A DNA stretch of 64,000 nt, taken from assembly GCA_009746045.1 (NCBI GenBank), contig RPFO01000084.1, positions 762,176 through 826,175 of the forward strand. The letters are read 5' to 3'. Position 1 is the stretch's first letter; the number at the start of each line of letters is the position of its first letter. The DNA is from Mesostigma viride. Lineage: Eukaryota; Streptophyta; Mesostigmatophyceae; Mesostigmatales; Mesostigmataceae. Below the pieces are notes generated by a model that searched no databases, was not told where the DNA came from, and saw nothing but the letters and a program-made list of their open reading frames with translations. Below are positions 1 to 10,649 of the stretch, piece by piece. The translations under genes were made by a program, and so were the position numbers.

Positions 1-391
1 TCGCCAACCGGAACGCCGAGGACATCCAACCCATGGAGGCGCTCGTCCCGGCCCAAGAGCTGGGGCGGAAAGCCGGAGCAATCACCTTGGGGCGAGTACA
101 CCGCGCACTTGGCAAGGGTCAACTGGAGGTTGATGTCGGCCACCGCGGTCTGCAGTGCCAGCGGAGCCGCGGTGGTGTCCGGCACAGGGCCCAGAAGGTA
201 GATATCATCCAAGTAGGCCTGAATAGCGACCGCCGGGTGGGCAGCATGGACCGCTTGGAGGCAACCCTGGAGGGGGGCGGCAAAGTACAGGGGTCCCAGG
301 GGGTCCCCTTGTTGGGTGCCCGACCGCGACAGCAGGCCGCCGCGAGTGCCGTCCTCCATGATGTGAACCAGTTGGCCGGGCTGGCCGTAAT
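1..391 (-). mobile_element. Reverse transcriptase fragment (non-LTR type), open at window edge
   Basis: Read on the minus strand, this stretch is one open frame that runs off the window start. It carries two reverse transcriptase hallmarks: the motif GTQQGDPLGPLYF (palm motif B type) and AYLDDIYLLG, where YLDD (codons 204-215) is the catalytic motif C. The enzyme would make cDNA from retroelement RNA. The fragment differs from the YADD-type ORF2 copies elsewhere in the window, so it is probably another LINE lineage, perhaps that of the nuclease-domain fragment at 1104-1699. At about 392 it abuts a LINE 3' tail in the opposite orientation. Family assignment beyond reverse transcriptase is inference. 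Confidence 0.8.
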
Positions 392-475
392 ATATATGTG
401 CTACATGATCTCCCAACGGAGGCATGTTATAATTTAATTTAATTTTTTAATACACGTATATTATTATAGTAAATT
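392..475 (+). mobile_element. LINE 3' end: terminal hairpin plus AT-rich tail
   Basis: Bases 404-426 form a hairpin with inner stem CTCC/GGAG, outer CATG/CATG and loop CAAC, followed by an A/T-rich tail. The same hairpin and tail recur at 45095-45117, behind an ORF2-like remnant. It is the 3' terminus of a retroposon in plus orientation, next to a reverse transcriptase fragment in minus orientation. Confidence 0.6.
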
Positions 476-485
476 AAAAAATATG

Positions 486-1103
486 TATTATACATTTCTT
501 GTTTTTGGTCCATCGGAGTTCCTTCCCACCAAGAGAAACGTTTATTTTACATTTTTGTGTGCTAGGCTTTATACGGACAGCCTTTACCACACCTTCTTGA
601 AAACTCAGTGCACATCATTATCAAGTTGGTTATTGTAGCACCATGCTGGGGGCCCAGCATACTCGAACACAAGGTGTTGCCCCTCTTAGCAGCGTGGGTG
701 GGTGGGTGGCCGGGGAGCTGAAAAGAGGCCTCCCTACGTACCCTACACCACTCTAAGTACTGACTATCATTCACATATTTGCGCCACGCAGGCCTGCCGG
801 CTGGCGCAGGAACAAGGTGTACTGACTGCCCATCACAGTTGCGCCACGCCTGGCGGCTGCATGGCGCAGGAACAAGGTGTACTGACTGCCCATCACAGTT
901 GCGCCACGCCTGGCGGCTGGCGCAGGTAACAAGGCCTAGTGACGTACGTTATAAGCTACCTATAGGCCTGCACTTCCGAACCACACTCAGCCTCGGCACA
1001 AAAAGGGCTGGCCGGTGCAGTACCCTCGTGACAAGCGCTAGTCTTAAGCTACCTACGGCAGGTCGGTCCCCTAGTTTGAGCCCGTCCACGCGTCATATAT
1101 ATA
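486..1103 (+). repeat. Dispersed repeat R-A, copy 1 (split by insertion)
   Basis: Start and end segments match other copies at 1723, 3779 and 21126. The core holds tandem ~57-bp units containing the inverted pair TGCGCCA/TGGCGCA; this copy has an extra unit. The normal end (ATGAGCGAAGCTCAACAAA) is missing here and reappears at 1700-1722, so the copy is interrupted by the LINE fragment at 1104-1699. Short ORFs inside are not conserved between copies. The class of the repeat is unknown; no transposase or polymerase is visible. Confidence 0.7.
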
Positions 1104-1699
1104 ATACGCGGATGGCGCTGCCTTCTATTCCCCCAACCACCGGCCGGACATCGTGGTGCTGGACTTTGAGGGGGGTGGCCGGCATCTGCTTATTGACGTT
1201 TCGGTGGCGCGGCCCTTGGCTCTTAGCCACGTGGCTGGGGCCTCCCTCACGGCAGGTTACACGGCGGACCGGGCGGAGCGGGCCAAGCTCCTGGCCTACG
1301 GCGACGTCGGGCACCATCGTGTGGTGCCCTTTGTCCTGGAGGAGTTTGGTGGGGCCTGATGGGGCCCCTGACCTCCGCCTTCTTCAAGAAGTGTTGCCGG
1401 CTCCGGGAGGACCGGCTGGGCCTGGAGGGCCAGCGGGCCCCATGGTCGGCGCGGACCTGGACGTCATATTGGCGTCAGCGCTTGTCGGTGGCGCTGACTT
1501 GGGCCATGGCTGACATCATGCTCCGCCGTACGCGGGCTGATTTTGCGGTGCAGCAGGGCTATTAGGTTCCTCCCGTTAGGCGTTTCCATTGGTCTTATCG
1601 TAGTATAGAGCTTTGACATGGCTCTGTATATTATAGGTTTATAGCTGGGCGTTTGCTTTGGTTTGAGTGATTTCACTCTGCTGTAAGTAATTATATTTT
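1104..1699 (+). mobile_element. LINE C-terminal fragment with restriction-like endonuclease motif
   Basis: Translation around 1140-1355 gives HRPDIVVLDF, then LLIDVSVA, then AKLLAY. This is the R-PD...D...K layout of the restriction-enzyme-like endonuclease found C-terminal to the reverse transcriptase in R2/NeSL-type LINEs; it would nick target DNA for target-primed reverse transcription. A frameshift near 1355 moves the reading frame, after which WRQRLSVALTWAMADIMLRR continues to a stop at about 1563. The fragment is 5'-truncated and sits in repeat R-A, flanked by similar ATATATAAT-type sequence (about 1095-1105 and 1692-1704), a probable target-site duplication. It is a pseudogene. Confidence 0.6.
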
Positions 1700-1931
1700 T
1701 ATAATATATATAATGAGCGAAGCTCAACAAATACATTTCTTGTTTTTGGTCCATTGGAGTTCCTTCCCACCAAGAGAAACATTTATTTTACATTTTTGTG
1801 TGCTAGGCTTTATACGGACAGCCTATACCACACCTTCAAACTCAGTGCACATCATTCTCAAGTTGGTTATTGTAGCATGCACCATGCTGGGGGCCCAGCA
1901 TACTCAAACACAAGGTGTTGCCACCACACCT
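1700..1931 (+). repeat. Repeat R-A: end of copy 1 and start of copy 2
   Basis: Bases 1700-1722 are the displaced end of copy 1. From 1723 the sequence repeats the first ~200 bp of R-A (compare 490-685) and stops matching at about 1931. The direct end-to-start junction implies that R-A units can lie in tandem. Confidence 0.6.
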
Positions 1932-2837
1932 CCTACCTGGCCACCAAGCTAGGCTGTCGCCAACCTTGGTGCCGAGTTTCTTTCCGCCCATGGCCCCCCT
2001 CCCGCACGCTGCCACCGGGCTGTACTGCCGCCCCCGTGTGGCTGCTACGGTTTCCCGGCGGACGCAGGGCGGCACCCATGTCGTTCCCCCCGTTAGGGGG
2101 GCGGTTTCCAGCGGCTGCTCATTAGGCCTTACGCCCCCGGACCGTCTCTCACAAGCCCAGGACCCATCACCAGCCTCTGACCCCCGAGGCTGGGATTTCC
2201 CGGCATTGAAATTAACCAGTGTGGCGATAGATAGGCCCTCTACTCTACCAAGGCCTTGGCTTGGAAACTGCCTAGCCAAGGCCCCGACCAGGGCTTGTGT
2301 TTTTGTAGGAAATTTTTATGGCATAGATATGCCCCCCTGGCTGAACCAAACTCTTTATTGCTTTTCCTATAATGCATCATACAGGATAAAAACAAATGCG
2401 GTAAAACAGCCAGAATTGCAGCCTCGCCAGGCGAACATTCTTTGCTGAAAAACTGGGCAATGATGAAGAGCGCGCTCCTCCCACCAAGATTTGCTCCAGC
2501 CCCGCATCCTCCCCGAAACTTCCGTCTTAGTAGCTGGCCACAGGCCGAAAGATCGGGTGCGCTGTCAGGCTCCTGGCAGTTATGGGCTACCCTGGCACCC
2601 CGCGCTAGCTATCTCCACGTTTAAGGCAGATTCGCCTCCACCGGTGATTCTTTCCACCGTAGACGCTGGCCCTGGCCTGTATGGCTCCTTCCCTGACGTT
2701 GTCCGACTTAAACCGCAGATTCCCCAGTGTCAGGAAGCTGCTTGCCGTACACAGGGGTAGAGGGATTTCAATTGTCAGTGGGCCCAGCACCGGAAATCAC
2801 ACCCTTTTACTCAAATCGTAGAGCCCCCCACCCAACA
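1932..2837. other. No recognised gene
   Basis: Overlapping ORFs exist on both strands (up to 177 aa on plus, 145 aa on minus), proline/arginine-rich and without a recognisable domain. I see no exon structure, RNA gene or repeat shared with the rest of the window. Confidence 0.4.
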
Positions 2838-3620
2838 ACCGTCCGTGGACCGGCACTGAACGCAAATGGTTTTCACCTAAAGTTGCGGCGTGCCAAATCA
2901 GAATATACGCTTGGCTGATCTCGATAGTACCGGCTACGCCCCCTTCTCAAGAAGGTTCCAGCCGTGTTCAGCCCGTCTCACGTTTCGAGACTGAACAAGT
3001 CTCGCGAGTGGACACGTGTGTAGTACTCCTACACACACAGATCTCGAATGATTTATCTAGTACCAAATCCGAAAGGCTTGCATCACTCCCCGGAAAGGAA
3101 AACTTTTGCGGATGACTGTAGGTGTCAGTTGGCGATGCCTTAGGATCAGGTCTCTCCGTGATTTGGAAGAAGATGATGGACAAGGCCAAGTGGGCCCAGG
3201 TCATAGAGGACAACGAGCCCCCCCCAGTGGGGAAGCGCCCGCGTGTGCAATCCCGCGGGAGGCACGCCAGATAGCTCCCCCTAGGGCAGCGTGCGGCTGC
3301 CTCGATAGATGCTGTAGTTAGAATGCTGTTAGATAGATGTAGTATGTAGCCAATGTAGATAGATTAGACCGGTAGGAATGTTTGCACCCATCCATCCATC
3401 CATCGGGGTTAATGCTCCGTGACTCCCAAATGGGAGCACGAGTCTAATTAATTAATTAATTAATTAGGATCAGGAGACGTCCGTCCTATAGTCAGCAAAA
3501 GTTGGTGCGAGAGGTCCCCAGTTCGATTCCGGCCTGGCTTCATTTGCAGATCGCGTTTTCCGCGGACCGGCACTGAACGCAAATGGTTTTCACCTTTGCG
3601 GCGTGCCAAATCACAAATCA
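2838..3620 (+). repeat. tRNA-like SINE unit, split by a LINE insertion
   Basis: Two joined pieces of the family also present at 32059-32840: a body (2838-3139) and, after the LINE, a tRNA-like head (3474-3560) plus the start of another body. The head contains AGTTCGATTCC, which fits an RNA polymerase III B box, and TATAGTCAGCAAAAGTTGG upstream, resembling a D-arm/A box. The T stem is imperfect, so it is a decayed tRNA relative and not a functional tRNA gene. Confidence 0.6.
3150..3463 (+). mobile_element. 5'-truncated ORF2 LINE copy with 10-bp target-site duplication
   Basis: It encodes only the last ORF2 residues (…VIWKKMMDKAKWAQVIEDN…), then a 3' UTR with four CATC units, the terminal hairpin (stem CTCCC/GGGAG) and a (TTAA)n tail. 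TTAGGATCAG occurs at 3140-3149 and 3464-3473 on either side, a target-site duplication from target-primed insertion. The empty site is visible in the SINE copy near 32440. Not coding. Confidence 0.85.
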
Positions 3621-3778
3621 AAATTACCGTGGCCTGTAACGGTTGGTGGAGAACATAAAGAAATTTATTCTAGGCCTCTCCACGCCCGGAGAGACCGATA
3701 GCATCGTCTTACATTCAGCGCAGCCGCCATCTAGCGCGGCCAGCCGACCTTGCCAGCAAATGCTGGGATCAAGTTGCG

Positions 3779-4112
3779 AAGCTGAAAAGAGGCCTCCCTA
3801 TGTCCCCTACACCACTCTAAGTACTGACTATCATTCACATTGCGCCACGCAGGCCTGCCGGCTGGCGCAGGTACAAGGTGTACTGACTGCCCATCACAGT
3901 TGCGCCACGCCTGGCGGCTGGCGCAGGTAACAAGGTCTAGTGACGTACGTTACAAGCTACCTAGGCCTGCACTCCGGAGCCACACTCAGCCTCGGCACAA
4001 ACAGGGCCGGCCGGTGCAGTACCCTCGTGACAAGCGCTAGTCTTAAGCTACCTACGGCAGGTCGGTCCCCTAGTTTGAGCCCGTCCACGCGTCATATATA
4101 AAATGAGCGAAG
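3779..4112 (+). repeat. Dispersed repeat R-A, copy 3
   Basis: Nearly identical to 718-1100 and 21170-21506, from GCTGAAAAGAGGCCTCC to ATGAGCGAAGCT. It contains the TGCGCCA/TGGCGCA hairpin units and lacks the 5' ~200-bp segment of copy 1. A reverse-oriented LINE hairpin remnant (loop CCAC) follows at about 4124-4165, then a (TTAA)n stretch to 4262. Confidence 0.7.
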
Positions 4113-4262
4113 CTAAAAAAATATGACATGACTCCGTGGGGAGATCATGTAGCACTATCACCTGGCGTGATGGATGGAGGTTATCGAAGCCGCGAAACCT
4201 AACTAGCTAAGCTTACTCTAAGCTAATTAATTAATTAATTAATTAATTAACTAATTAATTAA

Positions 4263-6226
4263 TTCATGTCCCATGTAGCTCCCACAAAAACCAGCATCTT
4301 CATTAAAACAATAAGTGGAAGCATACATGTGACACTATTGACATGCCCGGAGGCACGCCGTTCAAGGCCCTTCATGAAGTACGTTGCCCTAGAGGCAACC
4401 AAGACAAGGGTGGGTGGGTGGGGAGCAAAGAAAGAGGCCGACAAAACCAGCCAGAGCGGCTTTTAGTCGCAAAACCTCCCTTATCCCTAGCTAACTGACG
4501 TCATTAAACCCTTATGTTCAGTGATGCTAGTAAGGCGCTAACCGTACAGACCGGGGGTAGAATATCCCGAATCTGCACGGCTAGTATTAAATAATGCGTA
4601 GGTTGTTCTTTTCAGGGGCACTGCACCTCACGCCCCGTTCCGCCCGGGTATAATCAACCCAAGCGCGGAACGCACATTTTATTTAATTCATTTTTCAACC
4701 ATGCACTATACTGCATCTACTAATCACAAAAGCTCTAGCCAAACAGCTACGAGAAAACACTACGACATATAAGCCGCTCATCCAGCGGCCTCTTGTTCCC
4801 GCATTCACGTATAGAAGAAACTCCGTTCAAAGAACCCCGATTCATGTCCCACGTAGCTCCCACAAAAACCAGCATCTTCATTAAAACAATAAGTGGAAGC
4901 ATACATGTGACACTATTGACATGCCCGGAGGCACGCCGTTCAAGGCCCTTCATGAAGTACGTTGCCCAATCACACCCCCGCCCTGGCTTTCCCTTGAAGC
5001 CGCACTCCACCTTGCTCGTTGTCACAAGTGACCGCCCTGCCGCAAAACGGGAGCCCCCCCACATCGGGAGGCGTGTGCCCGGCGGCTGTGGATGCATGGC
5101 CAGGCCCAAAAAGGCCCAGCGCATTTGCACTGCGATTGCGCACGGCCAGCCTATCATGACCCCTCTCGGGGCCCCGAGTCGGTACCGCTATGGCCGTCTC
5201 CCCATAGACCCGGGGTGCTTCGAGAAAAAACGTGGACCTAGCCCAGGCCCCGCCAGCCCGGATGCCCGAGGCCACAGCCCCAGGCACCTGGCTGAACGAG
5301 AGTCCGTTCAGCCAAGACCGCATTCCCCCCCGAGGTTTCTATGCGTGGGGAAAAAATTTCTAGCTTAGGCGCTTTTCCCATCGCCGTCCCCAGCCCCAAC
5401 CACCCCCCCCTCGGCGGAAGGCAATTGCAAAGTTTGCTGGCCAGCAGCAATTTCCGAAGAAAAAGCCTCAGGCCGCGGACCGAGACACGGGTCGCCAGTG
5501 CCAGCCATCCGGCTCCAACCCGGGGTGCAAGCATCCCCAGGTACGGAGCACCAGCTCGCGCACTGGGCCGACCAAGCGACAGTTGAGCACCTGTCACGGC
5601 ACCCGGCCCACCAAAGACCCCAAGCTGGGGAAAAGGTGCGGACCGGAGGTAATCATTTTCTTTTCTTTTAGTTAACCGGGCGAGGAACTACGCCTGGCCG
5701 GTTAACAACTGGAAGTCTCACCACTGGCCAAGTGGCCGGTGCAACCAGTGCTTTTGGGATTTTGCTCCGCAGCACCCATAGCTGCGGCTGCCGCCGCAAC
5801 GACAACGAGCAAAGAAAGAGGCCGACAAAACCAGCCAGAGCGGCTTTTAGTCGCAAAACCTCCCTTATCCCTAGCTAACTGACGTCATTAAACCCTTATG
5901 TTCAGTGATGCCAGTAAGGCGCTAACCGTACAGACCGGGGGTAGAATATCCCGAATCTGCACGGCTAGTATTAAATAATGCGTAGGTTGTTCTTTTCAGG
6001 GGCACTGCACCTCACGCCCCGTTCCGCCCGGGTATAATCAACCCAAGCGCGGAACGCACATTTTATTTAATTCATTTTTCAACCATGCACTATACTGCAT
6101 CTACTAATCACAAAAGCTCTAGCCAAACAGCTACGAGAAAACACTACGACATATAAGCCGCTCATCCAGCGGCCTCTTGTTCCCGCATTCACGTATAGAA
6201 GAAACTCCGTTCAAAGAACCCCGATT
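4263..6226. repeat. Direct tandem duplication of a ~0.58-kb unit; second unit has 0.84 kb extra
   Basis: Unit 1 is 4263-4840, unit 2 is 4841-6226. The first ~128 bp (4263-4390 versus 4841-4968) and the last ~417 bp (4423-4840 versus 5807-6226) are nearly identical. Unit 2 has an extra GC-rich 839-bp block (4969-5806) where unit 1 has about 32 bp, so either unit 1 lost it or unit 2 gained it; I see no duplicated flanks. ORFs on both strands of the block have no recognisable domain. Unit 2 is cut at 6226 by the tail of an ORF1-b element. Confidence 0.75.
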
Positions 6227-8190
6227 AATTAATTAGGAACATAACTCCGTTGGGAGTACATGTAGCACATATCCCTGAGAAGGGGCATATGGCTTTTAAT
6301 ACATTCTGGGCTACTTCCTGCAAGGGTGGGAATGTAAGCTACCCTTGCTCTAGGTGCACCAGGGCACCTGCACCCTCATGATCGATCTATCACGCTATGC
6401 CCAGCTATTAAAGGGGGAGCATGTCATGTGGGGGAAGATCATCATGGCTATACACAAGAGCTAAGGCATAGCTTCTCAACAGAGAGCATCTCTCTGCATA
6501 GGCATAGCATGGCTAAATTCTTAATGCAACATCCATGGGGGTCCCATTATAGGCAGGGCTTGGCTAAATTCTGAAGGCATCATCCATGGGGGCCATTATG
6601 GGCGCACATGCGCGTGGGCCACATGCTAGGCTAAGCCTGACTAATCTACACTACTGGTATATATCCCCTAGTCTGAGGTGGCAGGAGGGGCCTGCCAGGG
6701 CTTGTGGTCAACGTGGATGACCGCCCCCCTCCAGTATACCGGCTTCCCCCTTGCGCTCTGCCGGAGCTGAAGGTAGGTCGGCCATAGCTCGCGTCGCCGC
6801 TGTTGCTGGGCCAGGGTCAAGTCGTCGTCCAGCGTGAAGCGAGTCTCCGAGAGCTTCTTGCGGCATTTAAGGAACGTTCGCCAGCTTGTCCCCCATGTAC
6901 TTAAAGGTGAGGAGCACGGGTGCCGGGCCAGCCTTCCCCCGCGCGCGGGGGAGGCGGACAGCCGACATCCGCAGCTCACCAGTGAGTTGCATGGGGGCAA
7001 AAATGGCGCGCTTAAATGCCTCGAGAAGGCTCGTGGAGGTCTCACCTGCCGGCTGGTCGAAGTGCTTGACGATGACATTGTGGCTGCGCTTGTTGATGTC
7101 GGCCTCCTCGCGAAGGTCGAGGGCTTGTTGCTTGAGTTGTGCCGCGATGGTGGAGGTGGTGGAGGTGCATGGTGTGATGCTTATTAAGCAAGTCCGCCCA
7201 GGTGGAGGGAGCATCACCGGCTGGGCCAGCAGGTGCCGGCTGGGCGGCGATGTCCTTCACCGCCCGGGCGGTGAGGCCGGCGGTGTCATGCAAGCACTCA
7301 AGGGTGGTGGCGGTGGCGTGAAGGCGTTGGTCGAGGTCGAGGAGCTGGGCTTTGATGTCGGCAGTGGAGGCGGAAATGGCAGTGGAGGTGGAGGCGGCGG
7401 CGGTGGAAAGGTGAGGAAGTTCAGTAGCCAGCGTGCCACCCATTGCTGCTACGTCGGCAGCAAGGGGGGTCACGTGCTGCAGGAAGGCTTCCGTGAGGAT
7501 GGAACGGAGGGTGGGGGCGGAGATGGATGGAGCCCAGATCTCGCCGTCAGAGCGCTGGAGAAGGGACTTGAGGACGGCACACTGGAGTTGGGGGCGGGGG
7601 CAGCCGAACAGCATGCTGATGTTGTGCCAGCGGTTGCCGTTGCTGCAGGTGAGGCGATTGATGTCGTGGAGATGGAGGCACAGGTCGTAAAGCGAGCCGT
7701 AGTCCCCAAAGAAGATGCAGTGCATAGCATCGTCAGGAGACAGGTTGGTCCAGTCGTGATCATTGACCTGGAAATCATCGACCTGGGGCCGAAAGCGCGG
7801 TTCGGAGGGGCGTGAAGACCCTCCTGTTTTGTCGGCTGAGCGGGTGCGTTTAGGGTCAGGCGATGCCGATGGCGAGGCATTTAGCCCGGGAGGTTGCTGG
7901 GCGACCACCAGTGCACGACTAGTGTCACCGCTGCCTGCCGGACCTGAGGGCGAAGCTGCAGCCTGAGCTGCAGACGGATTTTCATGGCCGAGCGCATCCA
8001 CCAAACTGCGTTGCGTCAAAGGGCGTTTGCTCGTCATATATTGCGTTTTAGATTCGGAAAATTATATCAGCATGTGCGTCTTAGAAAGACGAAGCGATAG
8101 TGATATTCATGGCTAAATTCGGTGCTCAAACGTGAAAGTTATGAGCTCCGCCGTCAGCCATGGCTACCTCGTGGCTCGTGGCTCGTGGCA
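6227..8190 (-). mobile_element. ORF1-b retroposon, near full length (ORF1 only, pseudogenised)
   Basis: Minus strand: 5' leader (about 8190-8038), ORF1 from ATG at 8037, stop at 6668, then a 430-nt 3' UTR, hairpin (6239-6263; stems ACAT/ATGT and ACTCC/GGAGT, loop CAAC) and tail. ORF1 has a disordered N-terminus, a middle region, a helical segment (AAQLKQQALDLREEAD) and a C-terminal domain with RLPRARGKAGP and FTLDDDLTLAQQQRRRELWP, resembling the nucleic-acid-binding C-terminus of L1 ORF1p. Two frameshifts (near 7180 and 6880) break it. No reverse transcriptase follows ORF1. The leader shares a 20-nt block (8142-8161) with the unrelated ORF1-a copy at 22235-22254. The exact 5' end is unresolved. 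Confidence 0.75.
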
Positions 8191-8446
8191 TCGGCATCCA
8201 TATGGGCACTAAATCTCTAAGCTAATATAGACACGTATTATATGTACGCGTATCATAGCATGCATGATCAAGACGTAAGCAAATGACTTTACATTTATAA
8301 ATTCATGATAAAGAAAAACTTACGCATGCTACATACTAGACATACTAGACATAGCTACATCCATCCACCCCATCCCATATTCATTTCCCTGAGGACTTAT
8401 GCTCACGTGACGCAGATACGTGTAAATTAATGTTAATGCTACATAC

Positions 8447-9455
8447 CACCCTCTTCGAGGACACTGAGCACGTGCAGACATGGCTTGACTGCCTGGCTCT
8501 CGAGGCCCGTGCAGTGGGGCTTGAGGTCAGCAAGAAGACAGAGGCCCTGGCGGTTGGGCTCACCAACTCACCGCCGCCCCTCTATCTCCTAGACGGTTCT
8601 AGAATCCTGTATCGGGACCGCGTTAAGCTGCTGGGCAGCCTGCTCCCCAGCTGCGAGGTTGATGTGGACCATCGCATCTCCCTCGCCTGGCACGCTTTAC
8701 GCCAGTACCGGGCCCTGTGGCGCAAGCCCCTGGGCAAGATCGAGAAACAGGACCTGTTCAAGGTCCTCGTAGTCCTTCCTGTTCTCACGTATGGAGCCGA
8801 GACGTGGACCCTCACCGCCGACCTGGCCCGCAAGCTGGACGGCGCGGTCACCAGCATGCTGCGTTCCATTTTCAGAGTAGGATATGCTGCTCATGTCCGC
8901 AATGAGGACCTGTACCAGGGCATGCCCTATATCACCAGCACCATTAAGCAACGACGCCTGCAGCTAGTAGGGCACCTAGCTCGCACCAACCAGGTAGACA
9001 CCTCACGTGGCCCCCCCGCAGGACTGCGACCAGCCCAGCCTGGCCGGCACCTCCTGACGTGGGCTGGGCCCAGTGATGTTAGACGCCGCAAGGCCCGCAC
9101 CTTCAAAGAACAGCTAGTAGAGGACATGGGGGGCCTAGGCCTCTCCGTGATTTGGAAGAAGATGATGGACAAGGCCAAGTGGGCCCAGGTCATAGAGGAC
9201 AACGAGCCCCCCCCAGTGGGGAAGCGCCCGCGTGTGCAAGCCCGTGGGAGGCACGCCAGATAGCTCCCCTAGGGCAGCGTGCGGCTGCCTAGATAGATGT
9301 TGTAGTTAGAATGCTGTTAGATAGATGTAGTATGTAGCCAATGTAGATAGATTAGACCGGTAGGACTGTTTGCACCCATCCATCCATCCATCCATCGGGG
9401 TTAATGCTCCGTGACTCCCCAACGGGAGCACGAGTCTAATTAATTAATTAATTAA
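8447..9455 (+). mobile_element. 5'-truncated ORF2 LINE (reverse transcriptase C-terminus), 14-bp target-site duplication
   Basis: This is the longest uninterrupted ORF2 piece in the window, open from 8430 to 9263. It starts just after the catalytic YADD site (TTLFEDTEHVQTWLD), then gives LVVLPVLTYGAETWTLTADL and RRLQLVGHLARTNQVDTS, typical of the region C-terminal to LINE reverse transcriptases, and ends GRHAR. The 3' UTR has five CATC units, the terminal hairpin (9411-9431) and a (TTAA)n tail. TTAATGCTACATAC flanks it at 8433-8446 and 9456-9469. It inserted next to another retroposon tail whose degraded hairpin is at 8404-8422. Truncated, so not autonomous. Confidence 0.9.
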
Positions 9456-9469
9456 TTAATGCTACATAC

Positions 9470-10649
9470 TGACGCAAACAGATTACATGAGCTTCGTAAG
9501 GACATGAATATCAACAAAGTTTGCTTGGCATTCAAAAATTAACTCGGAGATTTTTCTTGAAATCTCAACACCACACCCAGATCCACATTTGCTTAGTTAT
9601 TGTTGACGTGATGTACATGGCATGCACTTCAACACACGTTGGCCTCTTCGAATTCCTTCCCACATGGGCATCAAAATATGCTGAACGCAAAAAAAAAATC
9701 TGCACAGCCTAGTATATTCTTTGCTGTGATGGGTGCATCAACCACAAGCAACCGGAACAACACCAACACCAAGCAGGCCAAATATACATGGCGTTAACCC
9801 TGACACAACAGGAAAGAAAAGGAGGGCATGGACAGGGAGCTCTTCGGCATTTACCGCTAAGACTTGCATTCAGTCTGGACTCCGGCATCCTGTCACTGAG
9901 GCATCTCTGTTTTAACACCATCTCACTGGAGCTAGGTCCCCGCCATATTCGGGCAGAGGCCATCAAACCCACCACCCATCCAGCGACTCTGAGACTCCTT
10001 AAAAGCAGACTTGCAACTTGAGCAAGCTGCTGAAAACAGCATTTACAAACCTTGCTTCTGGATGCACGCCTAGCCACCGACAACCCACTGATCCAGGTTT
10101 GGGCAGATTTCTTAGCATCCGCAACAATCTGCATGCAGCGCAGCCGGCCCACTGCCACCATTCATCAAATTGCCCCTTTCCCAGCCCGATAAAAGCTTTC
10201 ATCTTTAAATGCCCACATAAACTGGTATTCCACTCTCTCAATGCAGTCACTGGGTCATCGCTGGTTCAACCCCTGGTTACAACACGCCAGCACATTAATT
10301 TACAAGCATAGCTCAGTCTACCCATTCTACCGTCGCAGGCTACAGCGGGCAGACCTTGCATGCCAGGAACGTATACAAAGCACCTCATGCCAGGAGTGCA
10401 TACCATGGGCACACCCATCGTTTGCCAATTCCACGCCAATGCCCTAAAAGTGGCAGCCCCTCCGCACATGAATTCCAGGCAAAAACGAAAGCGCTAGAAA
10501 GAGCACACCCTGTGCCCAGTCAACCGTTACACTGAAAACCGGGCACGCCTTGTGTGTATAAGAATCCCGCAAGGATCCTCCACAGAGAAAAAAGACGACA
10601 GCACTATATCATGCCAGCACCCTTCTCGGAGCAACCCCCTTTAAATGCC
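9470..10649. other. Intergenic / ICME 3' flank
   Basis: Apart from the ICME poly(A) signal (10527-10531) I see no exon, repeat copy or RNA gene. ORFs of up to 150 aa overlap on both strands without recognisable motifs. Confidence 0.5.
10527..10531 (-). promoter_or_regulatory. TGTAA poly(A) signal of ICME
   Basis: TGTAA on the minus strand, about 120 nt past the ICME stop codon at 10650. TGTAA is the usual poly(A) signal of chlorophyte algae. The assignment rests on motif and position only. Confidence 0.45.

Noticed and set aside
6886-7815. 309-aa plus-strand ORF rich in Gly and Val
   Set aside because: Antisense shadow of the ORF1-b coding region, which has clear homologues on the minus strand.
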